DNA of 64,000 nucleotides from Nitrosomonas sp. (GTDB lineage Bacteria; Pseudomonadota; Gammaproteobacteria; Burkholderiales; Nitrosomonadaceae), in contig JAIETK010000014.1 in assembly GCA_019745325.1 (NCBI GenBank), forward strand, positions 1 through 64,000. Reading direction: 5' to 3'. The number at the start of each line of letters is the position of its first letter. The stretch's first letter is position 1. The notes under the pieces were generated by a model. The model worked only from the letters and a program-made list of their open reading frames with translations. It searched no databases and was not told the origin of the DNA. The translations under genes were made by a program, and so were the position numbers. Shown piece by piece: positions 53,463 through 63,709 of the stretch.

Positions 53463-55718
53463 TCATAAAAGCGCAGCTTCGTTCTCAAACAGGAGTTTGA
53501 TTTTTTCGTTCTTATCAATGTCGACGGTTACTTTTCCACCATTGACAAGCCGTCCGAATAGCAACTCGTCGGCCAGCGCGCTGCGGATTGTATCTTGAAT
53601 CAGCCGTTCCATCGGGCGGGCGCCCATTAATGGATCGAAACCATGTTTTCCAAGATAACTGCGAAGTTTCTCGGTGAATGTCGCTTCTACTTTTCTCTCA
53701 TGTAGCTGCGACTCGAGTTGGATCAGGAATTTATCGGTTATACGAAGGATGATTTCTTCATTGAGCGGTGCGAAAGAGATAATTGCATCCAGCCGATTAC
53801 GAAACTCGGGGGTGAATAATTTCTTAATATCCGCGAGTTCGTCTCCGGTCGATTTGCTTTTGGTAAACCCGATAGCGGATTTGGTGAGAGATTCCGCGCC
53901 GGCATTCGTGGTCATGATGATAATGACATTACGGAAATCGGCTTTTCGTCCATTATTATCAGTGAGGGTTCCGTAATCCATGACTTGCAGCAGGATGTTA
54001 AAAATATCCACATGTGCTTTCTCAATCTCATCCAGCAATAATACTGAATAGGGATGCTTGATCACGGTTTCGGTCAACAACCCGCCTTGATCGTAGCCAA
54101 CGTAACCCGGAGGGGCGCCAATCAGACGGGAAACGGCATGCCGTTCCATGTATTCAGACATGTCAAAGCGATGTAAGTGAATTCCAAGCGCATAGGCTAA
54201 TTGCTTTGCCACTTCGGTTTTTCCAACCCCTGTTGGTCCGGAAAACAGGAAGGAACCAACCGGTTTCTGTGGATTTCCAAGTCCGCTTCTTGCCATTTTT
54301 ATCGCAGCCGTTAGTGCATCTATCGCATTATCTTGGCCGAATACAATCGCCTTCATATCGCGTCCCAAATTTTTTAATCGATTACGATCATTGGTGGATA
54401 TATTTTGCGGCGGAATTCGCGCGATTTTGGCCACAATATTTTCGATTTCGTTTTTGCCTATCACCTTGCGTTTTTTGGATTTAGGTAATAACCGCTGTGC
54501 TGCGCCTGCTTCGTCAAGCACATCGATCGCCTTATCAGGCAGGTGTCTGTCATTAATGAATCGAGCCGAAAGTTCGGCAGCGGAAACTAGAGCGCTAGCG
54601 GTGTATTTGACTTTGTGATGTTGTTCGTATCGCGATTTTAAACCGCGCAATATGGCAACGGTATCATCCACGCTGGGTTCGCTAACTTCTATTTGCTGGA
54701 ATCGCCTTGATAAGGCGTGGTCTTTTTCAAAGATTCCACGGTATTCATTGTAAGTAGTGGCACCAATGCAGCGTAATTGTCCGGAACTTAAAACAGGTTT
54801 CAGCAAATTGGATGCGTCTAATACCCCGCCGGAAGCGGCGCCTGCGCCAATTAAAGTGTGAATCTCATCAATAAACAGGATGGCGGATGGATTGTCGGTG
54901 AGCTGTTTCAGTAATGTCTTTAAGCGTTGTTCAAAATCACCGCGATATTTTGTACCTGCTAATAAAGCGCCCATATCGAGCGCATAGATTTGATGTTTGA
55001 GCAGCAGATCGGGTACATCACCCTCGACGATGCGCTTAGCCAGACCTTCCGCAATTGCGGTTTTACCGACACCGGCTTCACCGACCAGCAACGGGTTGTT
55101 TTTCCGGCGCCGGCATAATGTTTGAATAACGCGTTCGATTTCTTTTTCGCGCCCGACCAGCGGATCAATTTTATTGAGTAAAGCTAGGTGATTAAGATTG
55201 ATCGTGTAGTTCTCGGGCAATCCATTGGTACTGGATTCATTGTCAGTATCGGTTTCATTGCCTGATTTGGCATCGGTTTCGTGTGAGACTTTGCGAATAT
55301 TATGAGAGATATAATTAACGACATCTAAACGTGTAACGCCTCTTTGATGGAGGAAATAAACCGCGTGGGAATCCTTTTCACCAAAAATCGAAACTAAAAC
55401 ATTAGCGCCCGTGACCTCTTTTTTTCCGGAAGATTGAACGTGAAGAATCGCTCGTTGAATTACGCGTTGAAATCCGAGGGTCGGTTGCGTATCAACTTCC
55501 TCTGTTCCATTAATTACGGGAGTATGTCGTGTGATATGGTCTAAAAGGGCTGACCGTAAATCTTCAATATCGACCAGGCATGCATTTAACACTTCTGCTG
55601 CGCTGGCATTGTCGAGCATCGCCAGTAACAGATGCTCAACCGTTATAAATTCATACCGTTTTTGCCTTGATTCCACAAAAGCCATATGTAAGCTGACTTC
55701 CAAGTCTGGAGCGATCAT
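53463..55718 (-). CDS. clpA: ATP-dependent Clp protease ATP-binding subunit ClpA
   Basis: 751 residues. N-domain (1-145) with [17 protein letters not shown]-1 with Walker [16 protein letters not shown] and Walker [18 protein letters not shown]-2 with [15 protein letters not shown] and [10 protein letters not shown]; no ClpB middle coiled coil, so ClpA rather than ClpB. Unfolds substrates for ClpP, with ClpS as N-end-rule adaptor. It starts 1 bp after the clpS stop codon. A ClpP-docking IGL-like loop is seen as SAIGFTKSK. Confidence 0.97.
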   Translation of the reverse strand: MIAPDLEVSLHMAFVESRQKRYEFITVEHLLLAMLDNASAAEVLNACLVDIEDLRSALLDHITRHTPVINGTEEVDTQPTLGFQRVIQRAILHVQSSGKKEVTGANVLVSIFGEKDSHAVYFLHQRGVTRLDVVNYISHNIRKVSHETDAKSGNETDTDNESSTNGLPENYTINLNHLALLNKIDPLVGREKEIERVIQTLCRRRKNNPLLVGEAGVGKTAIAEGLAKRIVEGDVPDLLLKHQIYALDMGALLAGTKYRGDFEQRLKTLLKQLTDNPSAILFIDEIHTLIGAGAASGGVLDASNLLKPVLSSGQLRCIGATTYNEYRGIFEKDHALSRRFQQIEVSEPSVDDTVAILRGLKSRYEQHHKVKYTASALVSAAELSARFINDRHLPDKAIDVLDEAGAAQRLLPKSKKRKVIGKNEIENIVAKIARIPPQNISTNDRNRLKNLGRDMKAIVFGQDNAIDALTAAIKMARSGLGNPQKPVGSFLFSGPTGVGKTEVAKQLAYALGIHLHRFDMSEYMERHAVSRLIGAPPGYVGYDQGGLLTETVIKHPYSVLLLDEIEKAHVDIFNILLQVMDYGTLTDNNGRKADFRNVIIIMTTNAGAESLTKSAIGFTKSKSTGDELADIKKLFTPEFRNRLDAIISFAPLNEEIILRITDKFLIQLESQLHERKVEATFTEKLRSYLGKHGFDPLMGARPMERLIQDTIRSALADELLFGRLVNGGKVTVDIDKNEKIKLLFENEAALL

Positions 55719-55719
55719 C

Positions 55720-56028
55720 TTAATTTTCCTCCATTACACACCTGAGCGGATGCTGATTTCTTCTCGCATAATCAGTAACCTGTTTTACTTTTGTGCTTGC
55801 GATATCACTTGGGTATATTCCGCATATACCCATTCCTTCAATATGCACTTTTAACATTATTCGTGTAGCCTGCTCATGATTCATGGAAAAAAACATTTTA
55901 AGCACTTCAATCACAAACTCCATAGGTGTGAAATCGTCATTTAATAATAATATTTTATAGAGAGGAGGGGGTTTTTGTTTTACCTTCTCGTGTACATGGG
56001 AAATGACTTCTAAATGATTGTCAGACAT
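55720..56028 (-). CDS. clpS: ClpS adaptor for ClpAP
   Basis: 102 residues with [22 protein letters not shown], the NDD/MEFV substrate pocket, and [21 protein letters not shown]. Delivers N-end-rule substrates to ClpA. Directly before clpA on the minus strand, as is usual. Confidence 0.96.
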   Translation of the reverse strand: MSDNHLEVISHVHEKVKQKPPPLYKILLLNDDFTPMEFVIEVLKMFFSMNHEQATRIMLKVHIEGMGICGIYPSDIASTKVKQVTDYARRNQHPLRCVMEEN

Positions 56029-56305
56029 TACGACTTACCAGCTTTTGTGAAACATTGAAGTACCGAAATTAATCCGCATTTTGACATCTTTGACGATTAC
56101 GACAAATTTTTCAAGTATCTTAAGACAATTACATATTCGTTTACCATAAAAATTTTGTAACCGCTTGACTTTAACGCTGGATTTGCGTAAAACTGCACTT
56201 GGCGTTTGATTTCGAGTTTTTTGAGATGTTATTTTTGTTCCTCAGGATTCAAGAGATTCAAATAGTGTTAGGGTTTCCGGCCCAGTTTTTATATAGGAAG
56301 TAGAA

Positions 56306-56509
56306 ATGGCAACAGGTACAGTTAAATGGTTCAACGATTCCAAAGGTTTTGGTTTTATTACTCCAGATGATGGCAGCGAAGATTTGTTTGCTCACTTTTC
56401 GGCAATCAATATGTCTGGATTCAAAACTTTAAAAGAAGGTCAGAAAGTAAGCTTTGATGTCACCCAAGGACCGAAAGGAAAGCAGGCCTCTAATATCCAA
56501 TCCACTTAA
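56306..56509 (+). CDS. cspA: Cold-shock domain protein
   Basis: 67-residue CSD protein: [16 protein letters not shown] contains RNP1 (KGFGFI) and [12 protein letters not shown]2. Binds single-stranded nucleic acid and melts RNA structure. Its long 5' leader (about 277 bp to clpS, divergent) is compatible with a temperature-responsive mRNA leader, which I infer only from length. AGGAAG ribosome site. Confidence 0.94.
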   Translation: MATGTVKWFNDSKGFGFITPDDGSEDLFAHFSAINMSGFKTLKEGQKVSFDVTQGPKGKQASNIQST

Positions 56510-56623
56510 CTACTATAAATTCTGGCATGAGAACCCCTATCAGTACCTATATTGATAGAGTTTAGTTAGATAGCCGGTAAGTCTCAATAACAATAACAGC
56601 AATCCAACCATTTATTATTTTTC

Positions 56624-56656
56624 AACCCCCTTTCTGAGAATAAATCGTTAGGGGTT
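56624..56656 (+). terminator. Hairpin terminator between cspA and icd
   Basis: AACCCC (56624-56629) pairs with GGGGTT (56651-56656) around a 21-base loop, followed by TTCGTTTCT. A moderate stem, 115 bp after cspA, could serve the converging genes. Confidence 0.5.
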
Positions 56657-56737
56657 TCGTTTCTATTCTAATTTTGCAATTTCACTGTTTAAAACCGAAG
56701 TTATAAGGTTATAATCTAATTAGCTGTTTAATTAAGT

Positions 56738-57994
56738 TTATAAACTTAGGTTTGCAATTATCGCGTTACCAAACGCAGAGCACGAAACTTCTTTGGAGTT
56801 AGTCATCTGACGTGCGAAGTCATAGGTAACGGTTCCTTGTTGTATCGTTTTTTCCATTCCCTTGATGATCATGTCAGCGGCTTCTATCCAGCCCATGTGA
56901 CGCAGCATCATTTCAGCCGAGAGTATGATGGAACCAGGGTTCACTTGATCTTTGCCTGCGTATTTCGGGGCGGTACCGTGCGTTGCTTCAAAGATAGCTA
57001 TGGAGTCACTCAGATTGGCGCCCGGTGCAATTCCGATTCCACCAACCTGTGCAGCAAGCGCATCGGAAATATAGTCGCCGTTTAAGTTCAAGGTGGCGAT
57101 CACATCATACTCTGCAGGGCGTAATAAGATTTGCTGCAAGAAGGCATCCGCAATGACATCTTTTATAATAATATGATTACCGTTTTGTAATGGCAGTTTC
57201 ATCCAGGGACCACCATCCAGTAACTCAGCGCCGAATTCCTTGGCGGCTAACGCATAACCCCACTTTTTAAACGCCCCTTCGGTGAACTTCATGATATTAC
57301 CCTTATGTACCAGCGTTACCGACTTGCGATTATTGGCGATTGCATACTGAATGGCTCTGCGAACCAGACGCTCCGTGCCTTCTTTTGAAACCGGTTTAAT
57401 ACCGATACCGGAGGTTTGTGGGAAACGAATGCTTGTTACTCCCATTTCTTTAATCAGAAAATCAATAACTTTTTTCGCATCCTCTGTTTCAGCTTCCCAT
57501 TCGATACCGGCATAGATGTCTTCAGAGTTCTCCCGGAAAATGACCATATCCGTTTTTTCCGGGCTTTTAACCGGACTCGGTACTCCATTAAAATAACGGA
57601 CAGGCCGCAAACAGATATACAAATCCAGCAGTTGGCGCAGAGCAACATTAATCGAACGGATGCCGCCACCTACCGGTGTTGTTAGAGGTCCTTTAATTGA
57701 GACTACGAACTCCTTGGCGGCCTGCAATGTTTCATCCGGCAGCCATACATCTTGACCATAGATTTTGGTTGATTTTTCACCCGCATAGATTTCCATCCAA
57801 GCGATTTTCCGCTGACCGCCATACGCTTTCTCAACCGCTGAATCGACAACTTTTTGCATTACCGGCGTGATATCCACGCCGATACCGTCACCTTCGATAA
57901 AAGGAATAACCGGATTATCGGGAACGGTTAATGAATGATCGTTGTTAACCTGAATTTTTTTTCCTTCTGCAGGTATTTTTATATGTTGATACAT
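56738..57994 (-). CDS. icd: NADP-dependent isocitrate dehydrogenase
   Basis: 418 residues, the size of the E. coli-type enzyme. [19 protein letters not shown], the phospho-site/substrate loop in [49 protein letters not shown] and [28 protein letters not shown] (in part) are present. Converts isocitrate to 2-oxoglutarate in the TCA cycle. Single gene. Confidence 0.97.
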   Translation of the reverse strand: MYQHIKIPAEGKKIQVNNDHSLTVPDNPVIPFIEGDGIGVDITPVMQKVVDSAVEKAYGGQRKIAWMEIYAGEKSTKIYGQDVWLPDETLQAAKEFVVSIKGPLTTPVGGGIRSINVALRQLLDLYICLRPVRYFNGVPSPVKSPEKTDMVIFRENSEDIYAGIEWEAETEDAKKVIDFLIKEMGVTSIRFPQTSGIGIKPVSKEGTERLVRRAIQYAIANNRKSVTLVHKGNIMKFTEGAFKKWGYALAAKEFGAELLDGGPWMKLPLQNGNHIIIKDVIADAFLQQILLRPAEYDVIATLNLNGDYISDALAAQVGGIGIAPGANLSDSIAIFEATHGTAPKYAGKDQVNPGSIILSAEMMLRHMGWIEAADMIIKGMEKTIQQGTVTYDFARQMTNSKEVSCSAFGNAIIANLSL

Positions 57995-58274
57995 GGTCTC
58001 TCCAAATATTGGAAGCGGAACGAAATGAGTTAGTTTTTCCGGGGAAGAAGAATGTTTTGCAAAAATTTTTAAATCATTACGCGGAAATTAATTGGTTTCA
58101 TACTTAACTTTGCTTCGATTTTTTGATTATTATACGTGTAATCACAATATCGCGTAAGATAAGAAAAGATGCTCCGCTGCGGTTGGTGATCGAAGACAAA
58201 CCATTGGTTGTTAAGAATACAATTAGTTCTGTTGTTGCTGTTAGCAGTTGCACTATTTTCATAATAGGTGATTC

Positions 58275-59573
58275 TTGGAAGGTTTTCCGTTACACATCTT
58301 GCTGATTGCATTGATGTTATTGCTTATTCTGTCAGGCTTCTTTTCTTTATCTGAAACCAGCATGATGGCGATTAACCGCTATCGCCTGAAGCATTTAGCC
58401 AAGCAAGGCCATCGCGGCGCCCGGTTAACGATAAAACTGCTCAATAAAACGGATCGGTTATTGGGTGTCATTTTACTCGGCAATAATTTGCTGAACACCG
58501 CTTCTGCAACGCTGGTGGCCGTCATTGTCGCCACGCTGTTTGCGCATGATGAGTTCGCGTTGTTGATGGGTACGGTGGCTGTGACTTTCGCAATTTTAGT
58601 TTTCAGCGAAATCACACCGAAGGTGATTGCGGCCGCGTATCCTGAGCGGATAGCGTTAACCGCCAGCTACATACTGACGCCATTATTGATTATTTGTTAT
58701 CCCGTGGTGTGGTTTGTGAACTTATTTGTCAGCGCCTTGTTGCTGCTGTTCGGACTAAAGCCTCAAAAAGGGGAGCTCGAACAGAAAATCAGTAGTGAGG
58801 AGCTTAAGACATTGGTTCTGGAAGGCGGTCATTTCATCCAGCATAAACATCAAAGCATGCTGTTGAATCTGTTCGACCTCGACACCATCACGGTTGACGA
58901 TGTGATTGTGCCGCGCAGTCAAATTGAAGCCATTGATCTAAACGCGGATGACGAGATCATCCATGCGCAGTTACTGACATGCCATCATACCCGCTTGCCG
59001 GTATATCGTGATCGCATGGACAATATCGTTGGTATCGTTCATGTCCGTAAAGTTTTAAATCAAATGCAAGACGGCAAAGTCACGGCGGCAGTTCTGGAAA
59101 AAGTCATGCGCAAACCTTATTTCATTCCGTCAGGGACCTCCCTGTTCTCGCAGTTACAGCTTTTTCAGGAAAATCAAAAAAGGGTTGGACTGGTGGTCGA
59201 TGAATACGGCGAATGGATGGGGCTGGTCACCCTGGAAGACATCATCGAGGAAATCATCGGTGAATTCACCACGCACGCGCCTACACAGGCCAACTCCTTT
59301 ATAAAGCAAGACGACGGCAGCATGATCGTGGAAGGCAGCACCTTGCTGCGTGAATTGAATCGCAAGCTCGGTTACCAATTTCCATTGGACGGGCCAAAAA
59401 CGTTGAACGGTTTAATCCTGGAGTATCTGGAAGATATTCCGGAAGCCGGTATCGGTCTTAATATCGCCGGTTATCCGCTGGAAATCATTCAAACCAAGAA
59501 TCGTGTGGTAAAAACTGTTAAAATCTTTCCGGTTTCTGCATCCATGGCATCGGAAACAAAAGCTACTGAGTAA
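58275..59573 (+). CDS. CorC/HlyC family (CNNM-like) membrane protein
   Basis: 432 residues. DUF21/CNNM membrane domain (1-180) with FSLSETSMMAINRYRLKH, ILLGNNLLNTASATLVA and VFSEITPKVIAAAYPE; a CBS pair (about 195-330; DDVIVPRSQIEAID, FHIHR-like LPVYRDRMDNIVGIVHVR); and a C-terminal CorC_HlyC domain (EIIGEFTTHAP, RELNRKLGYQFPLDGPKTL). This YfjD/CorB type is linked to magnesium or cobalt handling. Start is TTG at 58275, with AGGTGA just before it; the next Met codons lie inside the first helix. Confidence 0.92.
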   Translation: MEGFPLHILLIALMLLLILSGFFSLSETSMMAINRYRLKHLAKQGHRGARLTIKLLNKTDRLLGVILLGNNLLNTASATLVAVIVATLFAHDEFALLMGTVAVTFAILVFSEITPKVIAAAYPERIALTASYILTPLLIICYPVVWFVNLFVSALLLLFGLKPQKGELEQKISSEELKTLVLEGGHFIQHKHQSMLLNLFDLDTITVDDVIVPRSQIEAIDLNADDEIIHAQLLTCHHTRLPVYRDRMDNIVGIVHVRKVLNQMQDGKVTAAVLEKVMRKPYFIPSGTSLFSQLQLFQENQKRVGLVVDEYGEWMGLVTLEDIIEEIIGEFTTHAPTQANSFIKQDDGSMIVEGSTLLRELNRKLGYQFPLDGPKTLNGLILEYLEDIPEAGIGLNIAGYPLEIIQTKNRVVKTVKIFPVSASMASETKATE

Positions 59574-59706
59574 ACCGGTCAATCAATTGCGTGATGCGCC
59601 ACATATTTTTTCATTATGACCATATCCGGCAATACAAGTTGGACGGGAAAAATAAAAGCGGTTATCCTGTCGCCCGGTAAACGATAGTAACCGTCTGTTC
59701 ATCAAA

Positions 59707-59783
59707 GCGCCCATAGCTCAGCTGGATAGAGTACCGCCCTCCGAAGGCGGGGGTCGCACGTTCGAATCGTGTTGGGCGCGCCA
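59707..59783 (+). tRNA. tRNA-Arg (anticodon CCG)
   Basis: 77 nt with encoded CCA. Acceptor GCGCCCA pairs exactly with TGGGCGC; discriminator G; anticodon stem CCGCC/GGCGG around loop CTCCGAA gives CCG; T-arm with TTCGAAT. Sits between the CorC gene and ribE. Confidence 0.97.
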
Positions 59784-59817
59784 AAAAATTTAAAGTCTTC
59801 TAACAATACACATTGCG

Positions 59818-60432
59818 ATGTTTACCGGAATCATTCAAGCAGTCGGGGAAGTAACAAGCGTATGTTCCATAGATACGCAGTGTAATACCGGGCTAACGCT
59901 CGGCATCTCGGCTGGAATGCTTGATTTAAGCGATGTCAAGCAAGGCGATAGTATCGCGGTGAACGGTGTCTGCCTGACGGTGACGGCATTATCCGCCGGC
60001 GCGTTTACCGTCGATGTTTCTCAAGAAACGCTAAATTGCACGCAAGGGCTTGACCAAGCCGGTTCACGGGTTAATCTGGAAAAGGCGCTGCGCCTGTCAG
60101 ACAGGCTGGGCGGGCATTTGGTCAGCGGCCATGTTGATGCGACCGGAATCGTGGTTAAATGCGTGCCGGCGGGCGAAAGTTATGAACTGATTGTGCGGGC
60201 GCCGGAATCATTGATGCGTTACATTACGCCTAAAGGCTCCATCACGGTAAACGGAGTCAGCCTGACCGTGAATAAAATTGAAGGCAATGAATTTTCCGTG
60301 AATCTCATACCGCATACGTTAGCCATGACCAATTTGAAAGAATTGAAACCGGAAGCGCGGGTTAACCTGGAAACCGACATGCTGGCTCGCTATGTGGCAA
60401 GATTACTAAACATTCAAGGAAACGCGGATTAA
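59818..60432 (+). CDS. ribE: Riboflavin synthase alpha chain
   Basis: 204 residues with the two similar lumazine-binding halves: MFTGIIQAVGEV and IAVNGVCLTVTAL in the first, GHLVSGHVDATG and ITVNGVSLTVNKI in the second. Dismutates 6,7-dimethyl-8-ribityllumazine to riboflavin. Its last codons (GNAD) and stop lie inside a dispersed repeat that begins at 60416. First rib gene of the operon; no FMN riboswitch in the short gap to the tRNA. Confidence 0.96.
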   Translation: MFTGIIQAVGEVTSVCSIDTQCNTGLTLGISAGMLDLSDVKQGDSIAVNGVCLTVTALSAGAFTVDVSQETLNCTQGLDQAGSRVNLEKALRLSDRLGGHLVSGHVDATGIVVKCVPAGESYELIVRAPESLMRYITPKGSITVNGVSLTVNKIEGNEFSVNLIPHTLAMTNLKELKPEARVNLETDMLARYVARLLNIQGNAD

Positions 60433-60561
60433 TTCGCTGGGCAAGATGAGATGCGAGGCGGATGGAATGCAAGAACTCAGACCTATCATGAAGACAGGTA
60501 ATTTTCTGAGCGTCCCCGGCGCAACAAATCGCTCGGGTAGGCAATTATCAGTGTTTCCTTA
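60416..60561. repeat. Dispersed ~145-bp repeat, copy C
   Basis: Ends AAGGAAACGCGGATTAATT and (other strand) AAGGAAACACTGATAATTG, with interior GCGAGGCGGATGGAA, ACCTATCA and AAATCGCTCGGG matching copies A and B at 16692-16982. It fills the ribE-ribBA gap and overlaps the end of ribE. Confidence 0.75.
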
Positions 60562-60582
60562 GCTTAACTGGGACAAGAACGC

Positions 60583-61686
60583 ATGAGTATCAGCGCTATT
60601 CAGGACATTATCGCCGATTTGAAGCAGGGCAAGATGGTTATCCTGGTCGATGAGGAAGATCGGGAAAATGAAGGGGATCTGGTGCTAGCCGCCGATTTCG
60701 TTACACCGGAAGCGATTAATTTCATGGCGACGCATGGGCGCGGCTTGATTTGTTTAACCTTAACCGAGGAGCGATGCCAGCAATTGGATCTGCCGCTCAT
60801 GGTGTCGGCCAATCGCTCGCCGCTGGGTACCAATTTCACCCTTTCGATTGAAGCTGCCAGCGGTGTCACCACGGGGATTTCGGCGGCGGATCGTGCGCGT
60901 ACCGTTCAAGCCGCCGTCAAAGCGGATGCAAAACCGCAAGACATCGTGCAACCCGGGCATATTTTTCCGTTAATGGCGCAGAAAGGCGGGGTATTGGTGC
61001 GCGCCGGACATACCGAAGCCGGTTGCGATCTGGTGAGACTGGCCGGATTAACCTCGGCCTCGGTAATCTGCGAGATCTTGAAAGAAGACGGCAGCATGGC
61101 ACGGCTGCCCGACTTGATCGAATTCGCTAAAAAACATCAGCTTAAAATCGGCGCCATTGCCGATCTGATTGAATATCGCAGCCAAACGGAAAGTCTTGTG
61201 ACCCGTGTTGCCGAACGCGTGATCCAGACAATGCACGGCGAATTTTTATTGACCGCTTTTCGCGATGAAATCGCTAATAGCATTCACCTGGCCTTGGTCA
61301 AAGGCGTAATAGACCCGGCCGCCGAAACACTGGTGCGGGTGCATGAGCCTTTATCGGTCATTGATTTATTGGATGTTCATGACAATACCCATTCCTGGAG
61401 CATCCACGATGCCATGAAACTGATCGCGGGAGCGGAGCGCGGCGTTATCGTCTTATTACACCGCAAGGAAAGCGCTGCAAAACTGCTGGAGCGCATTCAG
61501 AAAAAAGAGGCGCAAGGCCACAGTCCGATTAAAACCGATCTGCGCGACCACGGTATCGGCGCGCAGATCCTGAAAGATCTCAATGTTGGTAAAATGCGGT
61601 TGATGGCTGCACCGAGAAAGATGCCGAGTGTCACCGGGTTCGGCTTGGAAGTGACCAGCTATGTCGACATGCAGCAAAAATATTGA
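60583..61686 (+). CDS. ribBA: 3,4-dihydroxy-2-butanone 4-phosphate synthase fused to a GTP cyclohydrolase II-like domain
   Basis: 367 residues. The N-terminal RibB half is complete: [50 protein letters not shown] and [16 protein letters not shown]. The C-terminal half keeps the GCH II fold length and ends ([18 protein letters not shown]), but the zinc-binding cysteine cluster (normally C-x10-C-x-C in a GECLTGD-type loop) is absent, replaced by [15 protein letters not shown]. So it probably makes only the four-carbon precursor, and a separate ribA should exist. Such degenerate fusions are known in betaproteobacteria. Confidence 0.93.
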   Translation: MSISAIQDIIADLKQGKMVILVDEEDRENEGDLVLAADFVTPEAINFMATHGRGLICLTLTEERCQQLDLPLMVSANRSPLGTNFTLSIEAASGVTTGISAADRARTVQAAVKADAKPQDIVQPGHIFPLMAQKGGVLVRAGHTEAGCDLVRLAGLTSASVICEILKEDGSMARLPDLIEFAKKHQLKIGAIADLIEYRSQTESLVTRVAERVIQTMHGEFLLTAFRDEIANSIHLALVKGVIDPAAETLVRVHEPLSVIDLLDVHDNTHSWSIHDAMKLIAGAERGVIVLLHRKESAAKLLERIQKKEAQGHSPIKTDLRDHGIGAQILKDLNVGKMRLMAAPRKMPSVTGFGLEVTSYVDMQQKY

Positions 61687-61748
61687 TCCGTGAGTGCGGA
61701 TTGAGCATCAATATCAGCAATTAAGCGCAAGAATTATAGGAGGTAAAT

Positions 61749-62231
61749 ATGGCCTACTTTGACAATATCCTTGAATTTGAACCGAACCTGGATGGATCGG
61801 ATATACGCATCGGCATTGTCATGAGCCGGTTTAACATTGACGTTGGAGAAGGCTTGCTAAGCGCTTGCACCGCGGAGTTGAAAAAGAATCAAGTGCAGGA
61901 CTCGAATATTTTGATTGTTACCGTTCCCGGCGCATTGGAGATTCCGTTGGCGATGAAGAGAATGGCGATGTCGGATCAATTCGATGCGTTGATTGCCTTA
62001 GGCGCCGTGATACGCGGCGATACCTACCATTTTGAAGTGGTTGCCAATGAATCGGCACGCGGTCTGTTGATGGTGCAGCTCGAAACCGAAATACCCATCG
62101 CCAATGGCATTTTAACCACGGATAACGACGACCAGGCGATTGCGCGGATGAGCACTAAAGGGATGGAAGCCGCGCAGGTTGCCCTGGAGATGGCGAATTT
62201 GCATTTCAAGATAGATGAGATCGGTATATGA
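61749..62231 (+). CDS. ribH: 6,7-dimethyl-8-ribityllumazine synthase
   Basis: 160 residues with [53 protein letters not shown] (in part; catalytic His in the TYHF stretch) and [12 protein letters not shown]. Condenses the RibB product with the pyrimidine. AGGAGGT ribosome site. Overlaps nusB by ATGA. Confidence 0.96.
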   Translation: MAYFDNILEFEPNLDGSDIRIGIVMSRFNIDVGEGLLSACTAELKKNQVQDSNILIVTVPGALEIPLAMKRMAMSDQFDALIALGAVIRGDTYHFEVVANESARGLLMVQLETEIPIANGILTTDNDDQAIARMSTKGMEAAQVALEMANLHFKIDEIGI

Positions 62232-62728
62232 GCGGCATGTTGACTGAGACCGACCCGGCCGCCGGCGGCAAAACGGAGAAATACAAAAGCCGCCGCCGTA
62301 TTGCGCGCGAATTTATATTGCAAGGCATTTATCAATGGCGGGTGGCCGGTGGCAGCGCCAGCTTTATCGAGCAGCAACTGCGCGAATCCGAAGAATTCAA
62401 GCATGTCGATGAAAAGCATTTCACTCAGGTGTTGCACGGCGTCATAGAGCGGGCTGAAGAATTGGAAGAAGCGATACAGCCCTGCCTGGACCGTTCCATG
62501 AAGGAACTCAGCCCCGTCGAGTTCGCCATCTTGTTCTTGAGCACTTATGAACTCAAGCATCACCCGGAAATTCCCTACCGCGCCATCATCAACGAAGCAA
62601 TCGAACTGGCCAGGACATTCGGCGGCAGTGAAGGACACAAATATGTCAATGGCGTGCTGGATAAATTGGCCGTCCGGCTCCGCGAAGTTGAAGTCCGGGA
62701 GCAAAAAACGGTAAGGAAGCATCCATAG
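62228..62728 (+). CDS. nusB: Transcription antitermination factor NusB
   Basis: 166 residues, all-helical: [51 protein letters not shown] and [11 protein letters not shown]. Binds boxA RNA with S10. N-terminal about 20 residues are an extra charged tail. Translationally coupled to ribH. Confidence 0.95.
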   Translation: MSGMLTETDPAAGGKTEKYKSRRRIAREFILQGIYQWRVAGGSASFIEQQLRESEEFKHVDEKHFTQVLHGVIERAEELEEAIQPCLDRSMKELSPVEFAILFLSTYELKHHPEIPYRAIINEAIELARTFGGSEGHKYVNGVLDKLAVRLREVEVREQKTVRKHP

Positions 62729-62740
62729 CGGTATCGCATC

Positions 62741-63709
62741 GTGTGCTCGGAATTCGATCTCATCCAGCGCTATTTCAAGAAATCGTATACGAACGCCATC
62801 CTTGGCATCGGCGACGATGCCGCGCTGATCGCCGTGACGCCCGGTCACGAGCTGGCGCTATCAACCGATACGCTGGTGAGCGGACGGCATTTTTTCGCCG
62901 ATGCCGATCCTTATCAATTGGGTTACAAATCGCTGGCGGTTAATCTATCCGATATGGCGGCAATGGGCGCCAAGCCCCGCTGGGTAATGCTGGCACTGAC
63001 GTTGCTGGAAGCACTGGCCAAACACCCCGGCTGGCTGGCAGAATTCAGCAAAGGTTTTTTTGAGTTGGCTGACAGGCATCAAGTGCAGCTAATCGGCGGC
63101 GATACCACCGCCGGGCCATTGGCTATTTGCGTGCAAATCATCGGCGAAGTAGCGGCGGGACAAGCGCTGCGCCGCAGTGGCGCCAGGCTCGGTGACGATA
63201 TCTGGGTATCGGGCCGGCTCGGTAGCGCCGCGCTGGCGCTCAAGCATGAAACACAGCAGATAATCTTGGATCCGGACGAACGCGCGCACTGTCTGCCTGC
63301 ATTGTTAATGCCCGTTGCCCGGGTGGAATTGGGTCAGCGTCTGATCGGCCTTGCGCACAGCGCCATTGACATTTCCGACGGCTTGCTGGCCGATTTGGGA
63401 CATATACTCGAAAGCTCGGGACAAGCCGCTTGCATTCATCTTGAAGATATTCCATGCGCAGCGGAATTGAAAAAACGGATGCCGCAACCAGCCGCGCTAC
63501 AATGTTTACTGGCCGGCGGTGACGATTACGAGTTATGCTTTACCGCACCTAAAATACATCGTGAACCGATCGACCGGCTGGCTGCTGAGTTGATACTGCC
63601 GCTGACCCGCATCGGCGAAATCGTTGCCGGCGGAGGTTTGATCGTCAAAGATGCGCAAGGAAACCGGATAACAATGGAAATTAACGGCTATGACCACTTT
63701 CGCGCCTGA
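62741..63709 (+). CDS. thiL: Thiamine-monophosphate kinase
   Basis: 322 residues from GTG 62741. AIR-synthase-like fold: FDLIQRYF, GIGDDAALIAV, STDTLVSGRHF, SLAVNLSDMAAMGAKPRW, GGDTTAGP and DISDGLLADLGH. Phosphorylates thiamine monophosphate to the diphosphate. 12 bp after nusB; overlaps pgpA by 21 bp. Confidence 0.96.
   Translation: MCSEFDLIQRYFKKSYTNAILGIGDDAALIAVTPGHELALSTDTLVSGRHFFADADPYQLGYKSLAVNLSDMAAMGAKPRWVMLALTLLEALAKHPGWLAEFSKGFFELADRHQVQLIGGDTTAGPLAICVQIIGEVAAGQALRRSGARLGDDIWVSGRLGSAALALKHETQQIILDPDERAHCLPALLMPVARVELGQRLIGLAHSAIDISDGLLADLGHILESSGQAACIHLEDIPCAAELKKRMPQPAALQCLLAGGDDYELCFTAPKIHREPIDRLAAELILPLTRIGEIVAGGGLIVKDAQGNRITMEINGYDHFRA

Noticed and set aside
59784-59817. FMN riboswitch before ribE
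   Set aside because: Only 34 bp separate the tRNA from ribE, far too short for an RFN element, and none of its conserved blocks is seen.
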